A DNA stretch of 48,201 bases, taken from assembly GCA_018240505.1 (NCBI GenBank), contig JAFEFQ010000250.1, forward strand, positions 1 to 48,201, read 5' to 3'. Position 1 is the stretch's first letter. Every line of letters begins with the position of its first letter. Both the position numbers and the translations under genes were made by a program. This stretch comes from Pseudomonadota bacterium. GTDB taxonomy: Bacteria; Pseudomonadota; Gammaproteobacteria; Xanthomonadales; Rhodanobacteraceae. Below, in pieces: positions 38,062 to 47,376 of this stretch. The notes below the pieces were generated by a model. That model ran no database searches. It was not told the origin of the DNA and worked only from the letters and a program-made list of their open reading frames with translations.

Positions 38062-39117
38062 CTATGGCGTGGCGGCGATCGCCGCGTCGAGCAAGCTGAT
38101 CGCGCCCGGCGCATCGGGATCGAGCTTGCGCAAGAAGCGCCCATCCGCACCGAGGACGATGACTACCGGCATTTGCCGCACGCCGTAGCGGCGGAACAGC
38201 GCGCCGTCGCGGTCGAGCACGAACGGCACCGGGATCGCGTGCTGGTCGCGATATTCGCGCAGATCCTGCTCGGAAGCCCACAGGCCCGCCGCGATGCCGA
38301 TCCAGCGGACGCGCGCGTCCTTGCCGTGCGCGACGAGCTGTTCGCGCACCGCCTTGCATTGCGCTGACGACTGCGGGCGCGACTTTTCCAGATAGGTTTC
38401 GCACCACGGCGAGAGAAACGCGAGTACGGTGCGGCGCTTGCGCGCGGGATCGGCCAGCGCGATTTCGCCACCGTCCAGCGTCTTCGCTTTCTGCGCAACC
38501 GGCGCGGCAGCATCTTCTGCCGCGAGGGGCTTCGCTGCCGCCACCGCGACGCCCTTGCGCGCATCGGCGAGCGCCGCATCCAGGCGCGCGTCCGCGAGAT
38601 GGCCGACGTAGGCGATGCGTCCGTCGCGGTCGATGATCACATGCTGCGGGGTGACGCGCAGACGGAACAGCTCGCCTAGCCGGCCGTCGTCGTCGCGCAC
38701 GATCGGCATCGTGATGCCGAGCTTGCTGCGGTATTCGCGGATCTGCTCGAGGGTGTCGTCGAAACCGATGTTGATCGCGACCACCTCGAGATCGTCGCCG
38801 GCATGGCGATAGGCGTTTTCGAAATGCGGCATCTGCTCGCGGCAGGGCACGCACCAGGTCGCCCAGAATTTCAGATAGACCGCCTTGTGCCCGCGCAGCG
38901 CGGCGAGGTCGATGTTCCTGCCGTCGATCGTGGTCAGCTTGAGCGCGGGCGCCATCTGGCCGAGCAGGCGGTTGCCGGCCTGCGCGGCGAAATCCTGTCC
39001 GGTCTCGGCGCGCGCGTCGATCGGCGCGCCCGTGCCGAGCAGCGCGATGGCGAGCAGGAGTGCGGCAGTGCGTGGGAGCAGGTAACGTGGCGGGCGCGGG
39101 CGCAACGGAGTGTGCAT
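38062..39117 (-). CDS. Two-domain TlpA/thioredoxin-like periplasmic protein
   Basis: A 351-residue exported protein with two thioredoxin-fold domains. The start at 39115-39117 is chosen because it opens a signal peptide (RTAALLLAIALLG, cleavage near DARA-ET); a TTG 90 bases upstream would not. Domain 1 (about 52-185) has a normal redox site WCVPC at 88-92 and the cis-proline in RVTPQHV. Domain 2 (about 210-350) keeps the fold (FVLDRDGALFRRYGVRQMPVVIVL) but has lost CXXC: WCETYL at 238 is followed by a second cysteine at 254. Domain 1 is predicted to be a thiol-disulfide reductase, and domain 2 a degenerate or peroxiredoxin-like partner. Confidence 0.87.
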   Translation of the reverse strand: MHTPLRPRPPRYLLPRTAALLLAIALLGTGAPIDARAETGQDFAAQAGNRLLGQMAPALKLTTIDGRNIDLAALRGHKAVYLKFWATWCVPCREQMPHFENAYRHAGDDLEVVAINIGFDDTLEQIREYRSKLGITMPIVRDDDGRLGELFRLRVTPQHVIIDRDGRIAYVGHLADARLDAALADARKGVAVAAAKPLAAEDAAAPVAQKAKTLDGGEIALADPARKRRTVLAFLSPWCETYLEKSRPQSSAQCKAVREQLVAHGKDARVRWIGIAAGLWASEQDLREYRDQHAIPVPFVLDRDGALFRRYGVRQMPVVIVLGADGRFLRKLDPDAPGAISLLDAAIAATP

Positions 39118-39262
39118 GGCGATATCGACATTGGCTTCGGCCGCCTGTAACTTACCCCGCATTTGGCCCCGCGCACGATCCAATAATCGAAATTTTTCCG
39201 GAGCCAATTCATCGGCCCGCGCGTACGAAGCCGCACCGATCGCGGCGCGCCAAAGCAGAAGC

Positions 39263-39814
39263 TCAATGCGGTTTGGCCGTGCCCAGGACCTGCGCGCAGC
39301 CGGCTTCGTAGCTTGCCGTCCAGTCCGCTGTCGTCGCCGCGAGCAGCGGGCGCGCGCAGCGCACGTGGATCAGGATCTTCGAGTTGAGATACCAGGTTTC
39401 GCGATATTCGTAACGCTGCTTGCCATCGAGCGCGACGTAGTGCGCGGCGTTGGCTGCGCCCTCCGTGCGCGGCTCGTAACCCGGGGACTGCCTGGCTTTG
39501 TTGATGCCGGCGTTGACGAGCGCCGGAAATACCGCGGCGTCATTGAGCAGTTTCGCTTCGACCGACACCTGCGCTGCTTCGCCGCTGCCGGGATCGGCCG
39601 GATCCTTCACGAGGAAGGCGATGAACTGCGGCGTGCCTTCGGTCTTCTGCATGATCGCGGGCCAGGTCGGTGGCGCGGAAAATTTCACCATGCCCTCGTA
39701 CAGCGTGTAACCCGTGCCGGTGCCCGCCCCCTTGCTCGTCTGCGCGGCGGTGGCGCAAATGGGCAGGGTAGTCAGCAAGGCGCAGGCGATGAGAATTCTC
39801 GTTCTGGATGTCAT
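39263..39814 (-). CDS. Hypothetical secreted protein
   Basis: A 183-residue protein with a signal peptide (MTSRTRILIACALLTTLPICATAA). I do not recognise the mature domain. It contains LYEGMVKFSAPPTWPAIMQKTEG, a middle part with VEAKLLNDAAVFPALVN, and two cysteines (RCARPLL and GCAQVLG) that could pair. The ATG at 39812-39814 is preferred because it alone opens the signal peptide; the longer frame upstream is shadow sequence in the FUSC gene. It is read in the same direction as the FUSC gene, 47 bases after it. Confidence 0.75.
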   Translation of the reverse strand: MTSRTRILIACALLTTLPICATAAQTSKGAGTGTGYTLYEGMVKFSAPPTWPAIMQKTEGTPQFIAFLVKDPADPGSGEAAQVSVEAKLLNDAAVFPALVNAGINKARQSPGYEPRTEGAANAAHYVALDGKQRYEYRETWYLNSKILIHVRCARPLLAATTADWTASYEAGCAQVLGTAKPH

Positions 39815-39861
39815 TGCGATCGATGGGCGATGCGGGCGAGGCGAGGAGGCCGCCGCGCAGT

Positions 39862-41970
39862 CTAGCCGACTTCGACGCGGCCGGCGTGCGCCACCGCCTC
39901 GCGATCGAGCAGATGTGCGAGCGTGTTGACAGAATCCGTGGCGCGGTCGCACGCGTCCGCGATGGCGAGCGCGACCGCGTGCGCGGCGTCGTCCGGCGGG
40001 ACGGCGGCCAGGGTCCTCGCAAGCTCCCGTTCGCAGCTGCGCAGCCCTTCGACATGTGCCGGATGGTCGTGGCGCAGGCCGTCGGCGATATCGCCGAGCG
40101 CCGCGTCGATGCGCTGCGCGAAGGCGATGACCTGCGTGTGCGCGGGTCGTTCGCGACTGTCCTGCAGCACCGCTTCGAGCGCCATGCACGCGCGCACGAA
40201 GCGGTTCGCGTTGGCGAACACGCTTTCGGCAAGCGCGATCAGTCCGGAATCCGGCTTCGGCTCGCCGCGCAGACGATCGAGCGAGGCCTGCGCGTTCGTG
40301 CGCGCGCTGCGTGACGCAGTGCGCGCGTCGCGTCGTCCGGCGGCGTCGCCGTCGAACAAACTATGGAAATACGCGCGGTAGGATTCGATCAGCGTCGCCA
40401 GCGCAGGGCGCAGTTGTTCCCATGTGGGCCACAGCGCGTAGGCGACCAGCGCGAACGTGCAGCCGATCGTCGTCGCGATACCGCGCGCGAGCATCGTGTC
40501 GCCGGGAGCGATGCCGTAGAACGCGAGCAGGAGGACGATCAGGCCGGTCAGCATCATCACGCCGAGACCGTAGTTCATCGGTGTCAGTATGCGAAAACCG
40601 ACGCTGAGCAGGGCGAGAAAGGCCAACTGCTCCCAGACGTTGCTGAGTGCGTAGTGCACGAGCGCCGTGGTCAGCACCAGACCCGCCAGCGTGCCGATGA
40701 CGCGCAGCAGGCCGAAGCTGAACGTGCCGGCGAAATCGGGCTTGAGCACGATCGCCGTCGTCATCGGAACCCAGAAGCCGTGCGGATAGCCGGATACGCG
40801 TTCGCCGATCAGCGCGAGGCAGACGCAGACGCCGAGACGCAGCGCGTGGCGAAACGCGACCGATTGCAGATGCAAGTTCGCGCGCAGCGTCGCGAACGGA
40901 CTCAGCGTGCGCAGCGTCGCTGGCAGCCGCGTTTCCTCCTTTTCGGCTTCGATTTCGCCGCGCGAGCCGGCGAAGCCCGCATTGCGAATGGCCGCACGCA
41001 GCTGCCCGCCCAGCGCCTGTGCTCGCGCCTGGACAACCGTGAGCGTGCGCCTGTGCAAAGGATCTTCGTACGCAGCCATGCCGTCGAGCGAAGCCAGCGC
41101 GGCGTCGAAGCCTTCGATCGCGCCGCTCGTCGCTTCGGCCGTAGTGCCGTGCTCGAGCGCTTCGCCGATGCCGTCGAGCGTGCGCGACGCGTATTCGCGC
41201 AGCCGCAGCAGGGTCTGGCGTGCATCACCTTCGGGCAGAGCGCCGATCGCGTCGCCGAAGGCCAGCAGTTCGAGGCGCACGCGCTCGACGATTTGTGCAA
41301 GGACGCGGAAGCGTTCCATTTCGGCGCCGCGCGCGCGATGCGCGCCGTTGAGCAATTGTTCGACATCGAGCAGGCCCTGCGTCACCGGCGGCGGCTTCTC
41401 GAGCCGGTTGGCGGAGAACGGGCGGTGGGTGATCGCGGCCAGTTCGCGATAGACGCGCGCGAGGGCGCTGCGTTCGGGTCGATAGCGCTGCAGCGGCCAG
41501 GCAGCGAGGGCGAGCAGCATTTCGATCAGGCCGCCGGCGAAGACCAGCAAGCCGGCGCTTGCGGCGCCGGTGAAGTCCTTGGGATCGGCACTCATGACCA
41601 GCAGCAGGATGATGCAAGTCAGGCCGGCGCGTCCTGCGTTCGGGCCGAGCGCGACGAGCATGCCTCCGCTGATGCCGCAGATCAGCGTGGCAATCGCCAT
41701 CGTGACCGCATTGGCGCCGAGAAGACTGCCGGCGAACCCCGACAGGCCCGCGCCGAGCGCGCCCAGCAGCATGCGCTGCATGCGCAAGCGGTACGGCCCC
41801 GGCTGATCCAGGAACATCGTGTTCAGCGCGCCCGACGCGATGCCGAGCCCGATCGTCACATGCCCCGTCGCAATGCCGATGCCGAGCGGCAGCACGAGGC
41901 CCGCGGTATTGCGCAGCGCCACGCTGAATGGCACGTCGCGCGGCTTCAGTTCGATCAGGGTGCGCAGCAT
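39862..41970 (-). CDS. FUSC-family inner-membrane transporter-like protein
   Basis: A 702-residue protein with two blocks of transmembrane helices: about residues 20-160 (GLVLPLGIGIATG..., LVFAGGLIEMLLALAAWPL) and about 390-520 (LRLGVCVCLALIGERV, ALVAYALWP). Each block is followed by a soluble helical region. This is the YccS/YhfK/AaeB (FUSC) layout. Relatives export aromatic acids or are of unknown function. LGVMMLTGLIVLLLAFYGI and YPHGFWVPMTTAIVLKP match the family signature of the second block. The ATG at 41968-41970 fits the usual start. Confidence 0.88.
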   Translation of the reverse strand: MLRTLIELKPRDVPFSVALRNTAGLVLPLGIGIATGHVTIGLGIASGALNTMFLDQPGPYRLRMQRMLLGALGAGLSGFAGSLLGANAVTMAIATLICGISGGMLVALGPNAGRAGLTCIILLLVMSADPKDFTGAASAGLLVFAGGLIEMLLALAAWPLQRYRPERSALARVYRELAAITHRPFSANRLEKPPPVTQGLLDVEQLLNGAHRARGAEMERFRVLAQIVERVRLELLAFGDAIGALPEGDARQTLLRLREYASRTLDGIGEALEHGTTAEATSGAIEGFDAALASLDGMAAYEDPLHRRTLTVVQARAQALGGQLRAAIRNAGFAGSRGEIEAEKEETRLPATLRTLSPFATLRANLHLQSVAFRHALRLGVCVCLALIGERVSGYPHGFWVPMTTAIVLKPDFAGTFSFGLLRVIGTLAGLVLTTALVHYALSNVWEQLAFLALLSVGFRILTPMNYGLGVMMLTGLIVLLLAFYGIAPGDTMLARGIATTIGCTFALVAYALWPTWEQLRPALATLIESYRAYFHSLFDGDAAGRRDARTASRSARTNAQASLDRLRGEPKPDSGLIALAESVFANANRFVRACMALEAVLQDSRERPAHTQVIAFAQRIDAALGDIADGLRHDHPAHVEGLRSCERELARTLAAVPPDDAAHAVALAIADACDRATDSVNTLAHLLDREAVAHAGRVEVG

Positions 41971-42036
41971 GGCCCAATTCTAAGCCATGCGTGCACGACG
42001 CCGGCCGCGGTGTGGCCGGGAGCGGATGGGGGAAGC

Positions 42037-43287
42037 CTATGAATACTGGCGGATGAAGGCACGCACTTCGGGATAGACGTTCTCGCGCCAGCGCCGTCCC
42101 GAGAAGATGCCGTAGTGACCGGCGCCCTTGACGGTGAGGTGTTGGCGGTCGGCGGCGCGGATGCCCCGGCACAGGTCGTGCGCGGCCTGGGTCTGGCCGA
42201 GGCCGGAAATGTCGTCGAGCTCGCCTTCGATCGTGAACAGCGCGGTGCGCTTGATGTCGGCGGGCTTGACCAGCTTGCCCTTGATCTTCCACGTGCCGCG
42301 CGGCAGCGCGTGTTCCTGGAACACGGTCTTGACCGTGTCGAGATAGTACTCCGCCGGCATGTCGAGCACGGCGTTGTATTCGTTGTAGAACTCGCGGTGC
42401 GCGTCGGCGTCGTCGAGGTCGCCGCGCAGCAGGTCCTGGTAGAAATCCCAGTGCGAGGAAAAATGCCGGCTCGGGTTCATCGCGACGAAGCCCGCGTGCT
42501 GCAGGAAGCCCGGATAGACTTTGCGCCCCTTGCCCGGGTAGTTCGGCGGTACCGGGTTGATCACGTTGGTCTGGAACCACTCGATCGGTTGCGTGGTTGC
42601 GAGGTCGTTGACCTTGGTCGGGCTGCGGCGCGTGTCGATCGGACCGCCCATCATCGTCATCGTGCGCGGCGTGACTTCGCCGGCGGATGCCATCAGCGAA
42701 ATCGCCGCGAGCACGGGCACGGTCGGCTGGCAAACCGAGATCACGTGCAGGTCCTTCGCCCCGATGTGGCGGATGAATTCCTGGATGTAGCCGACGTAGT
42801 CGTCGAGATGGAACGGGCCGGCATCGAGAGGCACCATGCGTGCGTCGACCCAGTCGGTGATGTAGACCTTGTGGTCCTGCAGCAGCGTGCGCACGGTGTC
42901 GCGCAGCAGTGTGGCGTGGTGGCCGGACAGCGGCGCGACGACGAGCACGACCGGATCGCTCTTCAACTGCTGCAGCGTTTCGATCTCGTCGCTGTAGCGC
43001 TTGAAACGCACCAGGTTGCAGAACGGCCTGGCCAGCGCGACCTGCTCGACGATCGGCACGGCGTTGCCGTGCGCCTGCACGGATTGGATGTTGAACTCCG
43101 GCTTCTCGTAGTCCTTGCCGAGGCGGTAGAGCAGCTCGTAGTTCGCCGCGGCGCGAGTTGCGCCGGGCAGCTTCGACAGCCAGCTCTCCTTCGCGGAAAA
43201 CATGCGGGCGCTGCTCTCGGAAAAGGTCACGAGCGGATTGAGCAGGGCGCGGTTGAACTCGTGCAGTTGGTACAGGAACATCGTCAT
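42037..43287 (-). CDS. phaZ: Intracellular polyhydroxyalkanoate depolymerase
   Basis: A 416-residue alpha/beta-hydrolase-like enzyme that breaks down stored PHB granules. The nucleophile is Cys186 in VISVCQPTVP, as in Ralstonia-type PhaZ, where cysteine replaces the lipase-box serine. The acid (ELDDISG) and the histidine (GAGHYGIFSGRRWRE) follow in the expected order. The N-terminal MTMFLYQLHEFNRALLNPL is also family-typical. No signal peptide is present, in agreement with an intracellular role. No phaC, phaA or phaB is in the window. It is divergent from the Fe-S flavoprotein operon. Confidence 0.92.
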   Translation of the reverse strand: MTMFLYQLHEFNRALLNPLVTFSESSARMFSAKESWLSKLPGATRAAANYELLYRLGKDYEKPEFNIQSVQAHGNAVPIVEQVALARPFCNLVRFKRYSDEIETLQQLKSDPVVLVVAPLSGHHATLLRDTVRTLLQDHKVYITDWVDARMVPLDAGPFHLDDYVGYIQEFIRHIGAKDLHVISVCQPTVPVLAAISLMASAGEVTPRTMTMMGGPIDTRRSPTKVNDLATTQPIEWFQTNVINPVPPNYPGKGRKVYPGFLQHAGFVAMNPSRHFSSHWDFYQDLLRGDLDDADAHREFYNEYNAVLDMPAEYYLDTVKTVFQEHALPRGTWKIKGKLVKPADIKRTALFTIEGELDDISGLGQTQAAHDLCRGIRAADRQHLTVKGAGHYGIFSGRRWRENVYPEVRAFIRQYS

Positions 43288-43350
43288 GGGCTGGAGTCCG
43301 CTGCGCGGAAAATCATCTGGAGAAACTCTGCGCGGGGGCAGAACGTCCGT

Positions 43351-43379
43351 ATGCTAGTCGGCATTGCGTTGCATCGCAA
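43351..43379 (-). promoter_or_regulatory. Possible phaZ promoter
   Basis: Read on the minus strand, TTGCGA (43379-43374) and TAGCAT (43356-43351) are spaced by 17 bases and lie about 65 bases before the phaZ start. A small inverted repeat GTTGC-ATC-GCAAC overlaps the -35 side (about 43368-43380), which could be an operator. The match is moderate only. The rest of the 230-base divergent gap shows no clear feature. Confidence 0.35.
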
Positions 43380-43517
43380 CAAATTGTGCATCCCATCGCG
43401 TGACGATGCGCCAATGCGGCACCGCGCTTTGCGCAGCCCTGCCTGGCGAGAGTAGACTCGAATCAAGCGGCAATCCGGAACCCCGGCCGGACCAAGACCG
43501 CATCGCGGAGGGTGTTG

Positions 43518-45341
43518 GTGAAAGCTACCGATATTCGCGTACCCGACTATTTCCACAAAGTCGTCGATTGCCAGTGGGCCTGTCCGGCCCATACCCCGGT
43601 CCCCGAGTACATCCGACTGATCGCCGCGGGCCGGCACGACGATGCCTACCTCGTCAATTGGAAATCGAACGTCTTCCCCGGCATCCTCGGCCGCACCTGC
43701 GACCGGCCCTGCGAGCCGGCCTGCCGGCGCGGACGCGTCGAGCAGGACGGCAAACCCGAGCCCGTCGCGATCTGCCGTCTCAAGCGCGTCGCCGCGGACA
43801 ACAAGGACCACGACGCGGTGCGCGCGCGCATGCCGAAACCGGCGGCGAAGAAGAACGGCAAGCGCATCGCCTGCGTCGGCGCGGGACCGTCGTCGCTGAC
43901 GGTAGCGCGCGATCTCGCGCCGCTCGGCTATCACGTCACCGTGTTCGAGGCCGAGCGCAAGGGCGGCGGCTTTATGCGCACCCAGGTTCCCCGGTTCCGC
44001 TTGCCGGAAGAGGTGATCGACGAGGAGGTCGGCTACGTGCTCGACCTCGGCGTCGAATTCCGCGGCGGCGCGCGCATCGATTCCATGCGCGACCTGCTCG
44101 CGCAGAACTACGACGTGGTCTTCGTCGGCAGCGGCGCGCCGCGCGGACGCGATCTCGACCTGCCCGGGCGCAGCGAAGCCGCGGCCAATATCCACATCGG
44201 TCTGGATTGGCTCGCGTCCGTCTATTTCGAACACATCAAGAGCATCGGCAAGCGCGTGATCGTGCTCGGCGGCGGCAACACGGCGATGGATTGCTGCCGC
44301 TCCTCGCGCCGGCTCGGCGGCGAGGACGTCAAAGTGATCGTGCGCTCGGGATTCGAGGAGATGAAGGCGAGCCCGTGGGAAAAGGAGGACGCGATGCACG
44401 AAGGCATCCCGATCCTCAACTACCTCGTGCCGAAGACCTTCGAGCACCGCGATGGCAAGCTGATCGGCATGACCTTCGAGAAGGTGCGCGCCGAGCGCGA
44501 CGCGAAAGGCCGCCGCCAGCTCGTGGCCACCGGCGAGCCCGACGCGTTCTTCGAGTGCGACGAGGTGCTGATCGCGGTCGGCCAGGAAAACGCATTTCCG
44601 TGGATCGAGCGCGATCTCGGCATCGCCTTCGACGAGTGGGGCCTGCCCCAAGTCGACAAGGCGACGATGCAGTCGACCCTGCCGAAAGTGTTCTTCGGCG
44701 GCGACGCGGCATTCGGGCCGAAGAACATCATCTGGGCCGTCGCGCACGGCCACGAAGCGGCCGTGTCGATCGACAAGATGCTGAGCGGCGAAGACATCCA
44801 CGAACGGCCCGAACCCGCGGTCAGCCTGATCTCGCAGAAAATGGGTATCCACGAGTGGAGTTACGACAACGACATCTCCAACGATCAGCGCTATGCCGTG
44901 CCGTGGCGCGACAAGGACGCGACGCTCAAAAGCATCAAGGTGGAAGTCGAACTCGGCTTCGATGCGCGCACGGCGTTCCACGAGGCGCAGCGCTGCCTCA
45001 ACTGCGATGTGCAGACCGTGTTCACCAAGGACGTCTGCATCGAGTGCGATGCCTGCGTCGACATCTGCCCGATGGACTGCATCAGCTTCACCGGCAACGA
45101 CGACGAGGCGGAGCTGCGCACGCATCTGACCGCGCCGGCGTTGAATCTCGCACAGTCGCTGTACGTGTCCGATGCGCTGAAGACCGGCCGCGTGATGGTC
45201 AAGGACGAAGACGTCTGCCTGCACTGCGGCCTTTGCGCCGAGCGTTGCCCGACCGGCGCCTGGGACATGCGCAAGTTCCTGCTCGAGACCACGCAGGCCG
45301 GGCCAGGGTGCCACAAGCGCGCGGCGAAGGTAGCTGCATGA
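43518..45341 (+). CDS. NAD(P)H-dependent Fe-S flavoprotein, GltD-like with C-terminal ferredoxin domain
   Basis: A 607-residue protein. An N-terminal Cys-rich domain (CQWACP, CDRPCEPACRRG) of the GltD type holds Fe-S clusters, followed by an FAD site (CVGAGPSSLT, about 120) and an NAD(P)H site (VLGGGNTAMDC, about 253). A C-terminal domain carries two 4Fe-4S motifs: CIECDACVDICPMDC and CLHCGLCAERCP. This arrangement suits electron transfer between NAD(P)H and a ferredoxin-using enzyme; the next two genes encode such an enzyme. Three start codons overlap (GTG 43512, TTG 43515, GTG 43518); the last lies best behind GGAGG at 43507-43511. A 181-base gap with hairpins separates it from the alpha gene. 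Confidence 0.88.
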   Translation: MKATDIRVPDYFHKVVDCQWACPAHTPVPEYIRLIAAGRHDDAYLVNWKSNVFPGILGRTCDRPCEPACRRGRVEQDGKPEPVAICRLKRVAADNKDHDAVRARMPKPAAKKNGKRIACVGAGPSSLTVARDLAPLGYHVTVFEAERKGGGFMRTQVPRFRLPEEVIDEEVGYVLDLGVEFRGGARIDSMRDLLAQNYDVVFVGSGAPRGRDLDLPGRSEAAANIHIGLDWLASVYFEHIKSIGKRVIVLGGGNTAMDCCRSSRRLGGEDVKVIVRSGFEEMKASPWEKEDAMHEGIPILNYLVPKTFEHRDGKLIGMTFEKVRAERDAKGRRQLVATGEPDAFFECDEVLIAVGQENAFPWIERDLGIAFDEWGLPQVDKATMQSTLPKVFFGGDAAFGPKNIIWAVAHGHEAAVSIDKMLSGEDIHERPEPAVSLISQKMGIHEWSYDNDISNDQRYAVPWRDKDATLKSIKVEVELGFDARTAFHEAQRCLNCDVQTVFTKDVCIECDACVDICPMDCISFTGNDDEAELRTHLTAPALNLAQSLYVSDALKTGRVMVKDEDVCLHCGLCAERCPTGAWDMRKFLLETTQAGPGCHKRAAKVAA

Positions 45342-45373
45342 ACCGGAATCGCAAATGCGAGTTTTTGTTTTTA

Positions 45374-45493
45374 CCTCTCCCCTTGCGGGAGAGGTCGACG
45401 CGCGAAGCGCGTCGGGAGAGGGGAACGGCATCGAAGATGCCGCTGGCTTCGATTCACCCTCTCCCCAACCCCTCCCCCGTCGAGGGGGAGGGG
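45374..45493. repeat. Cluster of four hairpins (REP-like mosaic)
   Basis: Four exact stems stand in a row. They are CCTCTCCC/GGGAGAGG (45374-45394), CGACGCGC-GAA-GCGCGTCG (45396-45414), GGCATC-GAA-GATGCC (45427-45441) and CCCCTCCCCC-GTCGA-GGGGGAGGGG (45469-45493). CCTCTCCC-type sequence recurs and could also pair across the cluster. It fills most of the gap between two genes of one operon. A short TCGCA-AA-TGCGA stem before a T-rich run (about 45349-45373) may add weak termination. Confidence 0.8.
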
Positions 45494-45522
45494 CTGCCAG
45501 GTTCTCCTGAGGGTATGAGCGA

Positions 45523-47376
45523 ATGAACGCGCAGGTCGAGATCACACCACACCCGCGCATCGAAGCCACCAACGACTTCGTCGTCAAGTTCGCCAACGTC
45601 AACGGCTCGGGTTCGGCGTCGGCGAACGAGCTGTTTGCGCGCGCCATCCTGCGCATGGGCGTGCCGGTCAGCCCGCGCAACATCTTTCCGTCGAACATCC
45701 AGGGCTTGCCGACCTGGTACGAGGTGCGCGTCAGCGAGCGTGGCTGGCTCGGCCGGCGCGGCGGCGTCGACTTGATGGTCGCGATGAATCCGCAGACCTG
45801 GGATGCGGATCTCAAGGAGATCGAGCCGGGCGGCTACCTGTTCTACGACTCCACAAGGCCGTTGCCAGCATCGAAGTTCCGCGACGACATCCACGTCATC
45901 GGCATGCCGCTGACCGCGATCTGCAATCGCACCTACGCCGACGCGCGCCAGCGCCAGTTGTTCAAGAACATCATGTATCTCGGCGCCTTGTCGGTGCTGC
46001 TCGGCATCGACGCGCGCGAAATCAAGCGCCTGTTCGCCGAACAATACAAGGGCAAGGAGAAGCTGCTCGACTCGAACGTGCAGGCGCTGGAATTGGGCCG
46101 CGAACACGCCGCCCAGCATCTCGATCCGATCGGCCTGCATGTGCAGCGCGCGGACAACGTCGGCGACAAGATCTTCGTCGACGGCAACGTCGCTGCCGCG
46201 CTCGGCTGCGTCTACGGCGGCGCCACGGTCTGCGCCTGGTATCCGATCACGCCGTCGTCCTCGCTCGCCGAGGCGTTCCAGAAATACTGCATGAAGTACC
46301 GCGTCGATCCCGAGACCGGGCGCAACCGCTTCGCGATCGTGCAGGCCGAGGACGAGATCGCCTCGATCGGCATGTGTGTCGGCGCCGGCTGGAACGGCGC
46401 GCGCGCGTTCACGACGACGGCGGGTCCCGGCATCTCGCTGATGAACGAATTCATCGGCCTCGCGTACTTCGCCGAAATTCCCGTGACGATCATCGACGTG
46501 CAGCGCGGCGGCCCCTCGACCGGCATGCCGACGCGCACGCAGCAGTCCGACGTGCTCGCCTGCGCGTATGCCTCGCACGGCGACACCAAGCACGTGTTGC
46601 TGTTGCCCGAGGATCCGCACGAATGTTTCGATTTCTCGGCGCAGGCGTTCGATCTGGCCGACCGTCTGCAGACGCCGGTGTTCGTGCTGACCGATCTCGA
46701 CATCGGCATGAACCAGCGTCTGACCGCGCCGTTCCAATGGGACGATGCGCGCGACTACGACCGCGGCAAGGTGATGACCGCGGCCGAGCTCGAAGCGGGC
46801 AAGGATTTCGGTCGCTACAAGGACGTGGACGGCGACGGCATCCCGTATCGCACCTATCCCGGCACGCACGCCGAGCGCGGCGCCTACTTCACGCGCGGCA
46901 CCTCGCGCGATCCGTACGCGCGCTACTCGGAGCGCGGGCCGGACTACATCTACAACATGGAACGCCTGCTGCGGAAATGGGACACGGCGAAATCGCTGGT
47001 GCCGCAGCCGGTCCTGCGCGGCACCGGCGGCGAGGCGCACCACGGCGTGATCTACTACGGCTCGACCAGCCCGTCCATGAGCGAGGCGATCGAACTGCTC
47101 GGCAAGCAGAGCCTCGTGCTCGACACGCTGCGCGTGCGCGCGTTTCCGTTTCCCGACAGCGTCGGCGAATTCGTCCGCCAATACGAACGCGTCTTCGTCG
47201 TCGAGCAGAACCGCGACGGGCAACTGCGCGCGCTCCTGATCAACGAATTCGGCATCGACCCGGCGCGGCTCGTCGCGATCCTGCACTACGACGGCACGCC
47301 GATCACGGCGCGCTTCATTTCTGGCGCGATTGCGGAGCGGATGCGGCCGGCCAAGGCGAAGGAGAATGTGGCGTGA
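45523..47376 (+). CDS. korA: 2-oxoacid:ferredoxin oxidoreductase, fused gamma-alpha subunit
   Basis: A 617-residue subunit. The first 190 residues are the gamma-type domain (FANVNGSGSASANELFARAILRMG), followed by the alpha domain with GNVAAALGCVYGGATVCAWYPITPSSSLAEAF and AEDEIASIGMCVGAGWNGARAFTTTAGPG, the pyrimidine-binding part of the ThDP enzyme. This gamma-alpha fusion is typical of 2-oxoglutarate- or branched-chain-type KorA. The reaction is oxidative decarboxylation of a 2-oxoacid to acyl-CoA with reduction of ferredoxin; the specific acid is not certain. The ATG at 45523 has GAGGG 9 bases before it and overlaps a three-codon minicistron (ATG at 45515) in ATGA form. The stop overlaps the beta gene (GTGA). 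Confidence 0.9.
   Translation: MNAQVEITPHPRIEATNDFVVKFANVNGSGSASANELFARAILRMGVPVSPRNIFPSNIQGLPTWYEVRVSERGWLGRRGGVDLMVAMNPQTWDADLKEIEPGGYLFYDSTRPLPASKFRDDIHVIGMPLTAICNRTYADARQRQLFKNIMYLGALSVLLGIDAREIKRLFAEQYKGKEKLLDSNVQALELGREHAAQHLDPIGLHVQRADNVGDKIFVDGNVAAALGCVYGGATVCAWYPITPSSSLAEAFQKYCMKYRVDPETGRNRFAIVQAEDEIASIGMCVGAGWNGARAFTTTAGPGISLMNEFIGLAYFAEIPVTIIDVQRGGPSTGMPTRTQQSDVLACAYASHGDTKHVLLLPEDPHECFDFSAQAFDLADRLQTPVFVLTDLDIGMNQRLTAPFQWDDARDYDRGKVMTAAELEAGKDFGRYKDVDGDGIPYRTYPGTHAERGAYFTRGTSRDPYARYSERGPDYIYNMERLLRKWDTAKSLVPQPVLRGTGGEAHHGVIYYGSTSPSMSEAIELLGKQSLVLDTLRVRAFPFPDSVGEFVRQYERVFVVEQNRDGQLRALLINEFGIDPARLVAILHYDGTPITARFISGAIAERMRPAKAKENVA

Noticed and set aside
45374..45493. Operon terminator separating two unrelated transcription units
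   Set aside because: The strong stems lack T-tracts, and the flanking genes are functionally linked, so REP-like processing is more likely than full termination.
43284..45815. 843-residue open frame antisense to the Fe-S flavoprotein gene
   Set aside because: It crosses the hairpin cluster and has no recognisable motif; the plus-strand gene has clear FAD, NAD(P)H and Fe-S motifs.
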